Origin: SPDF01 sp963699825
Lineage (GTDB): Bacteria > Gemmatimonadota > Gemmatimonadetes > Gemmatimonadales > GWC2-71-9
Length of the DNA: 64,000 bases
Assembly: GCA_963699825.1 (NCBI GenBank)
Contig: CAVOVI010000013.1
Span: 372,001-436,000, forward strand
Direction: 5' to 3'
The notes under the pieces are model-generated. The model had not been told where the DNA came from and did not search any database. It worked only from the letters and a program-made list of their open reading frames with translations. Below, piece after piece: positions 47,002 to 56,454 of this stretch; positions within the stretch are counted from its first letter, which is position 1; each line of letters starts with the position of its first letter. The translations under genes were made by a program, and so were the position numbers.

Positions 47002-48132
47002 CTAACGCCCCGGTTCCTCCGGGGCGTTTTCATGTCCACCCTCCTCGAGCAGCTCCTCGATCGACGCCTTCATCCGTTCGGCCGCATGCCCATCAAGCTT
47101 GTAGAAGAGGTGCTCCCGTTCGAGGTCCTGCGCCGCGCGCATCGCGTCGGTCGGGGCCAGCGCACGGGTGATGGCGTCGGCGAGATCGTCGGGGCGGTCC
47201 ACGTGGACAAAGGCATCCTTCAGGAAGGCCCGGTTGTCCTCCCCGAGCAGCGGCATTCCGTCGCTGTGCTTGAGGCGGTCACTCGGCAGGTCGTAGATGA
47301 TCCCGGTCTTGCCCAGCGCCAGGAAATCGAACACGGTGCTCGAGGCCTCGCTCAGCAGGGTGTCGGCGGCGGCCATCCAGGGCACAATGTTGTATTCCTC
47401 CATCGGCACGAGCAGGGAGTGCGGGTACTTCCGCACACGCCGCTCGAAAATGCGGTGCTGCTCGTGCGGAGCGTACTTCCCCATCCAGCTGTAGTGATGG
47501 AGCTTGACCACGAGGTTGCAGCGGTCCTTCGTGGCCTCGAAGATGGCGTCCTTCACCTCGTACAGGCAGGTCGGCTTGTAGGTGGGGGCGAAGATGACGG
47601 TCGGTTTGGAGGGATCTAGGCCACGATTGGAGAGGAACGTCGCGCGATCGGCGTACCGACCCTGGAAGATGCCGTCCAGCTTGGGCAGCCCCACCACCCG
47701 CACCTCGCTTCGGCCCAGCTGGCCTGATTCGAGGATCTTCTCCTCCCGGTACCGCCCTTCCACATAGATCTGGTATCGCGTGTCCCGGTGCTTGGCGAGA
47801 TTCCGGTACAGGATCGTCTTGATGCCGGTGCCATGATTGAGGAAGCAGAGCAGGGTGCGGCCGTAGGCGGCGGCGTCCCGGACCGTGTCACCGGCGATGA
47901 CCACGTCGAAGCCGCGCTTCTCGGTGGTGAACCGGTAGCCCTCGCGCACCCACTGATCCACGATCGGCGGGCGATAGGGGACGTTGAAGATTCCCCAGCG
48001 CCGGATGCGTTCCTCGTCGAGCGCGAAGAAGACGTCGTAACGGTCGTCGGCCAGGAACTGTTCGATGACAGGGTCGAACGCCGCCTTGTGATAGACGAAG
48101 CCGATCTTGAACAGCAGGCGGATCCGTGCCAT
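47002..48132 (-). CDS. CDP-glycerol glycerophosphotransferase-family protein
   Basis: The 376-residue protein has the GT-B-like TagF/TagB fold: NHGTGIKTILYRNLAKHRDT, VVGLPKLDGIF, VIFAPTYKPT, NLVVKLHHYSW and the nucleotide-site LLSEASSTVFDFLALGKTGI. Family members transfer glycerol or ribitol phosphate from CDP-alcohols to teichoic acids or capsules. Such a gene beside a nucleotidyltransferase and heptosyltransferase-like gene in a diderm suggests a phosphopolyol decoration of lipopolysaccharide or capsule. No signal peptide is seen. The C-terminal codons form part of the terminator hairpin. Confidence 0.82.
   Translation of the reverse strand: MARIRLLFKIGFVYHKAAFDPVIEQFLADDRYDVFFALDEERIRRWGIFNVPYRPPIVDQWVREGYRFTTEKRGFDVVIAGDTVRDAAAYGRTLLCFLNHGTGIKTILYRNLAKHRDTRYQIYVEGRYREEKILESGQLGRSEVRVVGLPKLDGIFQGRYADRATFLSNRGLDPSKPTVIFAPTYKPTCLYEVKDAIFEATKDRCNLVVKLHHYSWMGKYAPHEQHRIFERRVRKYPHSLLVPMEEYNIVPWMAAADTLLSEASSTVFDFLALGKTGIIYDLPSDRLKHSDGMPLLGEDNRAFLKDAFVHVDRPDDLADAITRALAPTDAMRAAQDLEREHLFYKLDGHAAERMKASIEELLEEGGHENAPEEPGR
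47004..47028 (+). terminator. Intrinsic terminator after the lipoprotein gene
   Basis: A 10-bp stem (AACGCCCCGG / CCGGGGCGTT) with loop TTCCT is followed by TTTTC on the plus strand. It overlaps the last codons of the convergent glycerophosphotransferase-like gene. Confidence 0.8.
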
Positions 48133-48145
48133 GGGGCGCCGCTCC

Positions 48146-49258
48146 TCAGGCGAAGGTGGTGCGCCGCGCCAGGGCGTGCCGGTAACTCTCGGGGGTATCG
48201 ATGTCGAGCCAGGCGGCGCCGGCAGGCAGCAGGACGGTGCCGAAGCCGGGACCCTGGACGAGTTCCCGTACCCCGTCGGAGATGCTCTCGCGACCCTGGC
48301 CGACTGCGGTCTCCAGCGCCGAGCGGAATTGCTGGTTCAGCCGGAACACGCCGCAATCGAGGACGTCGTAGTTGGTCAGGTCCTTCCCGATATCCGCAAT
48401 CCGGTCGCCTTCGCGCCGAACCTTGGTCGCATCCGGCAAGTCGAAGCACTCGTCAATCCTGGGATCCACGAGCAGGAGGTTCATCTCCGTCGGTCCGTCG
48501 CGCACCGCGGCGAGGGCGGCGGGGCTCACCACGTGGTCGGCCATCGAGAGGATGGCCGGTTCCTCCGGCGCGAGGTGGGTCAGCGCCTGCAGCACCGAGA
48601 TCCCGTTGCCGCGATGCCACTCCTGATTGTCGAGGAGGTCGACGGTCATCCCGAAGTTCGAGTGTTCGCGGAGGTGCTCGCGGATGAGGTCGCCGCGGTA
48701 GCCGGTCACGATGACGAACTCGCGAATCCCGACCTGCGCGAAGTTCCCGAAGATGGTCGCCAGGATCGAGGCCCCGCCGAACGGAAGCAGTGTCTTGGGC
48801 TCCCGGCCCGTCGTTTCCCAGAGCCGGCTGCTTTGGCCCGCGGCAGTGATGATGGCCTTCATGGCGAGGGAACTTCGCGCCACGCGGGCTGCCAGCGCAA
48901 TCGCATCCCCCGCCTCGGCACCGAGGGTGTCGCGGGCGGGAGCGACGAGTTGGGTCAGGGCCAGGGCGGCGGAAGGAGGGTCGCCGGCCTGCAGTTGAGC
49001 CAGGGCAGCGGTCAGGGCCCGCCGGAGCGGGGCGGGGACGGTCAGGCTGGAGAGCCGCCGCTCGAGGGCGCCGGTCCGGCGCTTGCGCGCGCGATCGGGC
49101 AGGGGGGGCGTCAGGCTGAAGTCGAGCGCCACCCGCACGGTGAGCCAGAGGGCAAAGACGCCGTCGCGCTTTGAGCCGCGGGAGGTCCTGGTCAGCAGAT
49201 CCGCCAGCGCCACCGCCGCCGGTTCCCAGGGACGGGCCAGCGTTCCGTCGTCCGTCAC
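48146..49258 (-). CDS. Sugar/polyol-phosphate nucleotidyltransferase with an extra N-terminal helical domain
   Basis: The protein has 370 residues. Residues 132-370 are a nucleotidyltransferase: MKAIITAAGQSSRLWETTGREPK with the G-x-G-x-R loop in variant form, LSMADHVVSP (metal-binding Asp) and AAWLDIDTPESYRHA. It resembles cytidylyltransferases of the LicC/inositol-phosphate type. Residues 1-130 form an unfamiliar Ala/Arg/Leu-rich helical domain. The GTG start overlaps the GT9 stop (GTGA). It may make the CDP-activated donor used by the neighbouring CDP-glycerol-type transferase; that is inference. Confidence 0.8.
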   Translation of the reverse strand: MTDDGTLARPWEPAAVALADLLTRTSRGSKRDGVFALWLTVRVALDFSLTPPLPDRARKRRTGALERRLSSLTVPAPLRRALTAALAQLQAGDPPSAALALTQLVAPARDTLGAEAGDAIALAARVARSSLAMKAIITAAGQSSRLWETTGREPKTLLPFGGASILATIFGNFAQVGIREFVIVTGYRGDLIREHLREHSNFGMTVDLLDNQEWHRGNGISVLQALTHLAPEEPAILSMADHVVSPAALAAVRDGPTEMNLLLVDPRIDECFDLPDATKVRREGDRIADIGKDLTNYDVLDCGVFRLNQQFRSALETAVGQGRESISDGVRELVQGPGFGTVLLPAGAAWLDIDTPESYRHALARRTTFA

Positions 49259-50285
49259 ATCACCCCCAGGGCGGCGAGCGCAGCCGTGACCTCATCCGCG
49301 CTGATGCCGCGAAGGCAGTCGTGGTGGCCGAGTGGACAGGCCGGCCCCCCCATCCGGCTGCAGGGCCGGCAGGGGAGATCGTGCTGGACCACGGTCGAGC
49401 GAGCCCGGTAGGGAAAGAAGCCGAAGGCCTCGACCGTCGGGCCGAACAGGGCGACCACCGGTGTACCAACGCCCGTGGCCATGTGCATGACCCCGGTGTC
49501 CCCGGACACCAGGGCGGAGGCGCGGGCCAGAAGGGCACCCGTGGCCTGAAGTCCGAACTTCCCCGCGGCGGCGGCGGCAGCGGGCGACACCCTGGCCACC
49601 TCATTCGCGGCGTCGACGTCGTCCGGCCCTCCCACAACCACTACTCGTTTCCCTTCCGCCCCCAGCGTGCGCGCCAGGGCCTTCCAGTGTTCCAGCGGCC
49701 AGCGCTTCGTCATGTGGGCGGCGCCCGGGGCAAGGGCGACCAGTTCGCGCTCCGGCGCCGTCGTGAGCCGGGCCAGGAAGGCGTCCACTTCCGCGAATGC
49801 CGCTGCACCGAGCCCGAACTCGGGCGGCCCGCCATCAGGCTGGACGTCGAGTCCTTCGGCGGCCTCGAAATACCGCTCAGGAACGGCTGGGGTGCCGTCC
49901 GGGTAGGTGTTCCGGTGCGTCAGCACGAGGAGCCCCGGGCCAGCTTGTGTTTCCGATACCCCCGCCACCGACCGGGGAGGAGGAGGCGGAGCTGCCGGCT
50001 CCGGAGGCTTCCGTGCAGGTCGAGGTGATGGGTGTACTGGGCCGGACGGAGCCGCGCCGCGAGCGCCGGCAGGGATTCCCCCTCCGCGGGGGCCAGAACG
50101 GCGTCCAGGTGAGGGTTGTCCGCGAGCAGCGGCGCGAACCCTCGCTTGGTGAGGGCGTCGATCCGTGCGCCGGGGTGGCGCGCGCGCAGGGCACGGATCA
50201 ACGGCGTCGTCAGGAGGATGTCGCCGATGGAACTGAAGCGCACCAGGAGGATGCGCGGCGCGTCGCCGGGAGCGGGATGAGGCAC
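49255..50285 (-). CDS. Heptosyltransferase-family glycosyltransferase (GT9; frame broken once)
   Basis: The N-terminal half (RILLVRFSSIGDILLTTPLIRALR) is the GT9 signature, with HHLDLHGSLRSRQLRLLL. After a frame switch in a C/G run near 49932-49936 it continues GLLVLTHRNTYPDG, VALAPGAAHMTKRWPLEHW, VVVVGGPDD and the donor-site LVSGDTGVMHMATGVGTPVVALFGPT. Joined, it has about 343 residues. It should add a heptose-like sugar to the lipopolysaccharide core on the cytoplasmic side. Confidence 0.88.
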
Positions 50286-50325
50286 GGCGGGAATGTAGGC
50301 CTCGCCGCCGGGGGCCGCCAGCGCG

Positions 50326-50355
50326 TTGTGCCGCGCGGCGAGCGGCGGTTAGGTT
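50326..50355 (+). promoter_or_regulatory. Leaderless-type promoter of porX
   Basis: TTGTGC (50326-50331), an 18-bp spacer and TAGGTT (50350-50355) lie with the ATG six nt after the -10 box, exactly where transcription should start. No Shine-Dalgarno precedes it. Confidence 0.5.
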
Positions 50356-50361
50356 TGATGC

Positions 50362-51927
50362 ATGCCGCGCCCGAAGAGCATCCTGTGGGTGGACGACGAG
50401 GTCGAAAGCCTCACGTCCCATATCCTTTTCCTCGAGGAACATGGGTTCACGGTGGACAAGTCACCCCACGGTGACGACGCCCTCGTCATGCTCCAGCGCA
50501 AGCCGTACGGCGTGGTCCTCCTCGACGAACAGATGCCGGGTCGCCGCGGGCTGGAGATCTTCCAGGCCATCCGCGCCGTCGATCATTCGATGCCGGTGGT
50601 CATGGTCACCAAGAGCGAGGAGCAGGAGACGCTCAAGGACGCCATCGGCGCCGAAATCAGCGACTACCTCATCAAGCCGGTCAACCCGCGGCAGATCCTG
50701 TCGGTGGTCACCCGACTGCTCGAGGGCGAACGGATCCGCCAGCAGCGGCTGTCGCGCGACTTCGCCACGCGATTCCGGGAACTCGACACGCGGCGGGGCG
50801 AGGGGATGGCCTGGCGGGAGTGGATCGAGCTGGTGGTCGAGCTCGCCGAGTGGGAAGTCAAGCTGGGCCGGGCCGACGAACCGGGATTGCAGGACGCGCT
50901 CCGGACGTTGCAGGACTCGCTCCGGTCGGACTTCGCGAAGTTCCTCGGCAAGCACTACGGCGCCTGGCTCGACGGCTCCGAGGAGGATCGGCCGGCGCTG
51001 TCGGTGGACATCATCGCGGAATTCGTGCGCCCCACCCTGGATGCGCACGGCAAGGCGCTGCTCATTGTCGTGGATTGCCTTCGCCTCGACCAGTGGGCCA
51101 TGATCCGTCCGCTCGTGGCCACGCGCTTCGATATCGAGACGGCCCACTACCTCTCGATCCTCCCCACCGCCACGCCATACGCCCGAAACGCGATCTTCAG
51201 CGGGCTCTTCCCGAACGAGCTCGCGGCGCGGCACCCGGAATGGTGGAAGACGGAGGAGGAGGCGGGCCTCAACGCGCACGAGGCTGAGCTGCTCGAGGAA
51301 CACCTCCAGCAGCTTACCGGCCGCGCGGTACCGGTCCGCTACGAGAAGGTCTTCACCGCGGCCGACGGCGAGGGACTCCTCCGGCGGCTGCCGGCCCACC
51401 TCTCGCAGGACGGGGTGACCGCGCTTGTCTTCAACTTCATCGACCAGCTCACCCATGGCCGCACGGAGAACTCGACGCTCTTCGAGGTGGCCCGTGACAC
51501 GCAGGCGCTTCGCAACCTCACCCGCACCTGGTTCGAGCGTTCCCCGCTGTGGGATGCGCTTCGCGAGGCCGAGCGGCGCAATGTGCCCGTCCTCCTGACC
51601 ACCGATCACGGCTCGATCCACTGCCATACCCCGGCCACGGTCTTTGCCCGGCGCGACACCACCAGCCATCTCCGGTACAAGTTCGGGGAGGATCTCCGTG
51701 CCGAGGATGCCGACGCAGCGCTGGTGGTCGACGACCTCGAGCGGTTCGGGCTGCCGCCGCGGACGCCGAGCACTCGACTGCTGCTCGCCACCGGGGACCG
51801 GTTCTTCGTCTATCCGACCAAGCTGCGTGAGTACCAGGCGCGCTACCGCGGCGCCTTCCTCCACGGCGGAGTGTCGCCGGAAGAGGTCGTCCTGCCGATC
51901 ACCCTCCTGACACCCCGGCGGTCGTAG
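50362..51927 (+). CDS. porX: PorX-type response regulator with PglZ domain
   Basis: The protein has 521 residues. The receiver domain (1-120) opens SILWVDDEVE and has the acidic D11/D12, phospho-acceptor D55 (VVLLDEQMPG) and the lysine in DYLIKPVNP. A helical linker leads to a PglZ alkaline-phosphatase-like domain (about 200-515) with metal-site segments VVDCLRLDQW, LPTATPYARN and LTTDHGSIHCH. This layout and length match PorX, the regulator of the type IX secretion system, whose PglZ domain cleaves cyclic oligonucleotides. No other T9SS genes or a PorY kinase are in the window. It precedes the msbA-like exporter by 2 bp, so an envelope role is likely. Confidence 0.88.
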   Translation: MPRPKSILWVDDEVESLTSHILFLEEHGFTVDKSPHGDDALVMLQRKPYGVVLLDEQMPGRRGLEIFQAIRAVDHSMPVVMVTKSEEQETLKDAIGAEISDYLIKPVNPRQILSVVTRLLEGERIRQQRLSRDFATRFRELDTRRGEGMAWREWIELVVELAEWEVKLGRADEPGLQDALRTLQDSLRSDFAKFLGKHYGAWLDGSEEDRPALSVDIIAEFVRPTLDAHGKALLIVVDCLRLDQWAMIRPLVATRFDIETAHYLSILPTATPYARNAIFSGLFPNELAARHPEWWKTEEEAGLNAHEAELLEEHLQQLTGRAVPVRYEKVFTAADGEGLLRRLPAHLSQDGVTALVFNFIDQLTHGRTENSTLFEVARDTQALRNLTRTWFERSPLWDALREAERRNVPVLLTTDHGSIHCHTPATVFARRDTTSHLRYKFGEDLRAEDADAALVVDDLERFGLPPRTPSTRLLLATGDRFFVYPTKLREYQARYRGAFLHGGVSPEEVVLPITLLTPRRS

Positions 51928-51929
51928 GC

Positions 51930-53750
51930 GTGCGGACCGAACTTCGCCTGCTCCGGCAGGTGCAGCCCTATCGCGCGCCGCTCAGCCTCTCGATGGTCAC
52001 GTCGGTGCTGGCGTCGCTCCTCGACGGCACGACAATCGTGGTCCTCATCCCGCTGCTGCGCCTCCTGTTCGGCACCACCGGGCAGTTCGGGGCTTCCGGG
52101 TCGGAGGCGCTGACCCGCTTCACCGAGTGGCTGCTCGACCCGCTCATCGCTGGTGTACCGACGAACGTGGCCGTCGCCCGCCTCCTCGGCGTGCTCGTGC
52201 TCGGGCTGGTGCTCCGGAACGCGATGACGTACAGCACGACGCAGCTGCAGGTCGCGGTGCAGGAAGGGCTCGTCCGGGACCTGCGTTCCCAGATCTTCGC
52301 GCACCTCCTCAAGCTCGACCTCGGCTATTTCCAGCGGACCCGCCAGGGCCACATCCTCTCGACCATGACCACCGAGGTGGAGGGGGTCAAGGAAGTCGTG
52401 ACCGCCGCGGTCATCCGGCTCTTCCAGAGCCTGGTCCGCATCGTCACGATCCTCGTCCTCATGAGCCAGATCAGCGGCCGCCTGACGATTCTGACACTGT
52501 CGACCGCACCGATCCTGGTGCTCGCGATGCAATTCGTCCTCGTTCGCCTGCGGCGGCACGCCCGCGGGCGCGTCCAGGATCGCGCCGGCATCTTCGCGAT
52601 GGTCGCGGAACAGGTCGGGGCCATCAAGCTGATCCGGGCGTACGGAGAGGAAGCGCGGCAGGGGGGCAAGCTGACCGACCAGCTCACCCGGTACCGGAAG
52701 AAGGTCATCCGTACGCAGCGCTACTCGTCGTTGACCGGTCCGATGAGCGAAATCTTCGGCGGGTTGCTGATCATCCTCATCATCGCCGCGGCCACACAAC
52801 CGGCGCTCATCGGCGGGGTACCCCTCACGCCGGAGGCGGCCATCGCCTTCCTCGTGGCGGCCCTCCAGCTGATGTCCCCGATCAAGGCGATCGCGCAGTA
52901 TCCCGCGAGCATGGCCATCGCGATGGCGAGCGCCGAACGGGTGTACGCCCTGCTCGATGAGCCGACCTCCGACGTCGACACTCCCGGAAGCGTCCCGCTG
53001 CAGTTCGAGCGCGACATCGTGTTCGACCGGGTCTCCTTCCGCTATGGCACCGACACGCCGGTCCTCACGGAGGTCTCGTTCCGGTTGCCGAAGGGCGAGG
53101 TCCTGGCCATCGTCGGTCCCTCCGGTGCGGGCAAGACGACGCTGGTGGATCTCCTGCCGCGCTTCAACGAGCCGGTCAGCGGGCAGATCTATCTCGACGG
53201 CGTCCCCCTGAACACGATTCGCCGTGGTTCGCTGCGGGCCAGCCTCGGCGTCGTCAGCCAGGATACGGTGCTGCTCAACGATACGGTGCGGGCCAACATC
53301 GCCTTTGGTTCGCCGAACGCCACGGACGCCCAGGTGGAGGCCGCCGCGACCGCCGCGAACGCGGCCGAGTTCATTGCCGGCCTCCCGGCCGGGTACGACA
53401 CCCTCCTCGGCGAACGGGGGACCCGACTCTCCGGGGGGCAGCGGCAGCGGATCAGCATCGCGCGGGCCCTCCTCCGTGATCCGCCGATCCTGATCCTCGA
53501 CGAGGCCACCAGTGCGCTCGACACCGAGTCGGAGCGGCTGGTCCAGGAGGCGATCGAGCGCCTGATGAAGGACCGCACCGTGCTGGTCATCGCACACCGA
53601 CTGGCGACGGTCCGCCACGCCGACCAGATCCTGGTGCTGGAGGCCGGCCACGTGGTCGAACACGGAACGCACGCGCAGCTGATCGAACGGAACGGCCTTT
53701 ATCGCCGGCTGCACGACCTGCAGTTCCGGACGGGGGAGCCCGAGGAGTGA
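51930..53750 (+). CDS. MsbA-type ABC lipid/LPS exporter (fused membrane and ATPase domains)
   Basis: The protein has 606 residues from the GTG at 51930. Six membrane helices fill residues 1-330. The ATPase domain has Walker A (IVGPSGAGKTTLVD), the Q-loop VSQDTVLL, the signature LSGGQRQRISIARAL, Walker B (ILILDEATSALD) and the switch His (VIAHRLATV). It is the form of half-transporter that dimerises to flip lipid-linked molecules across the inner membrane. Surrounded by glycosyltransferases, it most likely exports lipid A-core or a lipid-linked glycan. Its stop overlaps the next gene (GTGA). Confidence 0.92.
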   Translation: MRTELRLLRQVQPYRAPLSLSMVTSVLASLLDGTTIVVLIPLLRLLFGTTGQFGASGSEALTRFTEWLLDPLIAGVPTNVAVARLLGVLVLGLVLRNAMTYSTTQLQVAVQEGLVRDLRSQIFAHLLKLDLGYFQRTRQGHILSTMTTEVEGVKEVVTAAVIRLFQSLVRIVTILVLMSQISGRLTILTLSTAPILVLAMQFVLVRLRRHARGRVQDRAGIFAMVAEQVGAIKLIRAYGEEARQGGKLTDQLTRYRKKVIRTQRYSSLTGPMSEIFGGLLIILIIAAATQPALIGGVPLTPEAAIAFLVAALQLMSPIKAIAQYPASMAIAMASAERVYALLDEPTSDVDTPGSVPLQFERDIVFDRVSFRYGTDTPVLTEVSFRLPKGEVLAIVGPSGAGKTTLVDLLPRFNEPVSGQIYLDGVPLNTIRRGSLRASLGVVSQDTVLLNDTVRANIAFGSPNATDAQVEAAATAANAAEFIAGLPAGYDTLLGERGTRLSGGQRQRISIARALLRDPPILILDEATSALDTESERLVQEAIERLMKDRTVLVIAHRLATVRHADQILVLEAGHVVEHGTHAQLIERNGLYRRLHDLQFRTGEPEE

Positions 53751-54727
53751 CGCGCGTCCTGGTCGTGGCGGACTACGATGACGCGTTGAACGCCCATTCG
53801 GCGCAGCGGGAGCGGGCCCTCGAACGCCATGGGCAGACGGTCACCCGGTTCGACCTCAGCGCGCGGCCCGGGCTCCTGACGCGCCTGCGGGGCGGCGATC
53901 TCGTCAGCCGACTCGACCGGGAACTCGAGGTCGTGGCGCCGGATGTCGTGCTGGTGGTGCGGGGGGAGGCGCTCTCGGCCCAGGCGGTGTCCAATCTCCG
54001 GCGGGACCATCCGGGCACCTGGGTCAACTGGGTGCCCGACGACCTTCACGGCCTGGCGATCGTCCAGCACGCCCTGCCGGCCTATGACATCGTCTTCGCG
54101 TCGGGCACCGACGTCACGGAGACGCTCGCGGGGACCATCGACCGGCCAGTTCACTACCTGCCGTTGGCGGCGGACCCGTCGGTCTACAAGCCGATGCGCT
54201 CCCGCGACCAGTACCGTGCCAACGTCGTCTTCGTCGGGACGGCCACGCCGAGGCGGGAACAGCTCCTCGGCCACCTGGTGGAGTTCGGCCTGGCGCTTTG
54301 GGGTCCGGGGTGGCGGCGCACGTCGCTCCGCGACTATTGCCGGGGCGAGCAACTCGACACGGAAAACTTCGTCCGGGCGTACGCCGGAGCGTCGGTGGCG
54401 GTGAACATTCATCGATCCGCCGATGCGGAGCCCGCGGAGGCGGAGCGGGGGGTCAATCAGCGGACCTTCGAGATCGCGGCGATCGGTGTGCCGCAGGTGG
54501 TGGACTTCCGCGGGGACCTCGAGCGCCACTTCGTCGACCGGCGGGAGTTGCTGGTGTATCGGTCGGTGGAAGAGATGCGCGCCCTGGTGGAGGCGGCGCT
54601 GCAGGATCCGAAGGCCGCCGACACGGTGGCCCGCGCCGGCCGAATCCGCCTGCTCGCGGAGCACACCTACATGCATCGTCTCAAGGAACTCCTCGACGTG
54701 GTTCGGGCGACGACCCACCACGCCTGA
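53747..54727 (+). CDS. CgeB-like glycosyltransferase
   Basis: The 326-residue protein has a GT-B arrangement. The N-terminal domain ends near LPLAADPSVYKPM, a conserved motif of CgeB-type transferases, and the C-terminal domain (glycosyltransferase group 1-like) holds VVFVGTATPRREQLL, AVNIHRSADAE and QRTFEIAAIGVPQVVDF. The acceptor is unknown. It starts at a GTG that overlaps the exporter stop (GTGA). Confidence 0.82.
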   Translation: MTRVLVVADYDDALNAHSAQRERALERHGQTVTRFDLSARPGLLTRLRGGDLVSRLDRELEVVAPDVVLVVRGEALSAQAVSNLRRDHPGTWVNWVPDDLHGLAIVQHALPAYDIVFASGTDVTETLAGTIDRPVHYLPLAADPSVYKPMRSRDQYRANVVFVGTATPRREQLLGHLVEFGLALWGPGWRRTSLRDYCRGEQLDTENFVRAYAGASVAVNIHRSADAEPAEAERGVNQRTFEIAAIGVPQVVDFRGDLERHFVDRRELLVYRSVEEMRALVEAALQDPKAADTVARAGRIRLLAEHTYMHRLKELLDVVRATTHHA

Positions 54728-54794
54728 CGCGGTGGAATTCACCTCGAGGCCGGGGTAGATTCCCACCAACTCGCCACAACGCCAGGTGCGATTC

Positions 54795-55662
54795 ATGGTC
54801 AGGGTTTCCGGCTTCACCATCATCAAGAATGCGATCAGCCACGACTTCCCCGTCGAGGCGAGCATCCGTTCCATCCTCCCCGTCTGCGACGAAGTCATCG
54901 TCAACGTCGGGCCGTCGGATGATGGCACGCTCGATCTGATCAAGTCGATCGACGATCCCAAGATCAAGATCATCGAGGGGGTCTGGGACGTCTCCCGCCA
55001 GAACTGGATGCTCAGCGACGAGACGCTGCGGGCGATGCGCGCCTGCAGCCATCCGTGGGGCATCTACATTCAGGCCGACGAGGTCCTCCACGAGCGCGGC
55101 GGGCCCGAGCTCGTCGCCAAGATGGCGGAAGTGGACGACGATCCGCGGGTCGAGGCGCTGCTGGTCAAGTATCTCCACTTCTACGGGGACTTCGATACCA
55201 TCGCGACCAACCGTCGCTGGTATCGGCGCGAGATCCGCGCGTTGCGACTCGACCCGGCGCTCGACCTCCGGCCGTACAAGGGCGCCCAGGGATTCCGTGT
55301 TGGTCCCGACAACCGGAAGACGCGCGCCCGCCTCACCAATGCGGAGATGTTTCACTATGGGTGGGCGCGGCCGGCCGCCGCGCTCCGCGCCAAGATCGTC
55401 ACGAACCGGACCATCTATCCCTGGTCGGCGGAGCGGGAGGCCAAGCGGCCGCTCCTCCCCTGGTTCCCGGGGCTCAAGCCGTTCAAGGGGAGTCACCCGA
55501 TCGCGGCGCAGTCGTACATCGCCGACGCGGGCGGACGATCCCGAGCGCGTGGTGGAGCCGCCGCACTTCGAGCTGGAGCACCTCCGCTTCTACGCCTCCG
55601 ACGTGATCGAGCGGCTCACCGGCGCCCGCCTCTTCGAGTACCGGAATTACCGTCTCGTCTGA
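54795..55662 (+). CDS. Family 2 glycosyltransferase (frame broken once)
   Basis: The protein starts MVRVSGFTIIKNAISHDFP and has the GT-A features CDEVIVNVGPSDDGT and IYIQADEVLHERG (in place of the usual DxD). The frame changes near 55530, after which ADDPERVVEPPHFELEHLRF continues and the protein ends EYRNYRLV at 55662. Joined, it has about 288 residues. A GTG at 54786 is a possible earlier start; the ATG at 54795 has AGG about ten nt upstream. It belongs to the envelope-glycan cluster; its donor and acceptor are unknown. Confidence 0.82.
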
Positions 55663-55693
55663 GCGCTCCACCGACGACGTCCACCGAGGGACC

Positions 55694-56452
55694 GTGCAGG
55701 CACCACTCGCGCTGACCGTCATCATCCCCACCCTCAACGAGGCGGCGAACATCGCGGCCTGTGTGGCCAGCGCCTCGTTCGCAGACGAGATCATCGTGGC
55801 CGATGCCGGGTCCACGGATGACACCGTCGCGCTCGCGCGCGCGGCCGGAGCCACCGTGCTGGAGAAGACCGGCCCCACCATCTCCGCGCAGCGCAACACC
55901 GCCATCGCCGCCGCGCGGCATCCCTGGATCTTCTCGCTGGACGCCGACGAGCGTGTCACGCCGGAGCTCGCCGCTGAGATTGGCCGGGTGCTGGCGGCAC
56001 CCGCCCATGCCGCCTATCGGGTGCGGCGCCGGAATTTCTATCTGGGGGTGGAGCAGAAGCGCGGCGGGTGGGCTCGCGACTGGGTCGTCCGGCTCTTCAG
56101 CCGGGAGCGCCGCTACGTCCCGCAGCGAGTGCACGAGGGACTGGAATCGGTGGCGGATGTCGGCGACTTCAAGGAACTCCTCCCGCATCATCCCTATCGG
56201 TCAATCCGTCACCAGGTCGACAAGCTCAATCGCTATGCCGAATGGGGTGCCGCGGATCTCTGGGACAAGGGGAAACGGGCGACCTGGGTGGACCTGGCAC
56301 TCCGACCGGTAGGCCGCTTCTTCAAGGGTTACCTGCTGGGGGGCGGAATCCTCAACGGCCGCCTGGGACTGGTACACTCCGGGTTGGACGCGTACGAGGG
56401 GTTCCTGAAGTACGCGAATCTCTGGGCCCGGGAGAGCAGGGGAGAGGAGTAG
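55694..56452 (+). CDS. Family 2 glycosyltransferase, LPS-core glucosyltransferase (WaaE/KdtX) type
   Basis: The 252-residue protein opens LTVIIPTLNEAANIAACV and has DEIIVADAGSTDDTVALA, ISAQRNTAI and the metal-site SLDADERVTPEL. The C-terminal part (YVPQRVHEGL, DKLNRYAEWGAADLW, FFKGYLLGGGILNG) is typical of the lipopolysaccharide core beta-1,4-glucosyltransferase family. The GTG start has GAGGG about six nt upstream. It ends 2 bp from the convergent patatin gene, leaving no room for a terminator. Confidence 0.9.
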   Translation: MQAPLALTVIIPTLNEAANIAACVASASFADEIIVADAGSTDDTVALARAAGATVLEKTGPTISAQRNTAIAAARHPWIFSLDADERVTPELAAEIGRVLAAPAHAAYRVRRRNFYLGVEQKRGGWARDWVVRLFSRERRYVPQRVHEGLESVADVGDFKELLPHHPYRSIRHQVDKLNRYAEWGAADLWDKGKRATWVDLALRPVGRFFKGYLLGGGILNGRLGLVHSGLDAYEGFLKYANLWARESRGEE

Positions 56453-56454
56453 GG

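Noticed and set aside
50362..51927. PglZ domain as part of a BREX phage-defence system
   Set aside because: The domain is fused to a receiver domain as in PorX, and no BrxC, PglX or other BREX genes are nearby.
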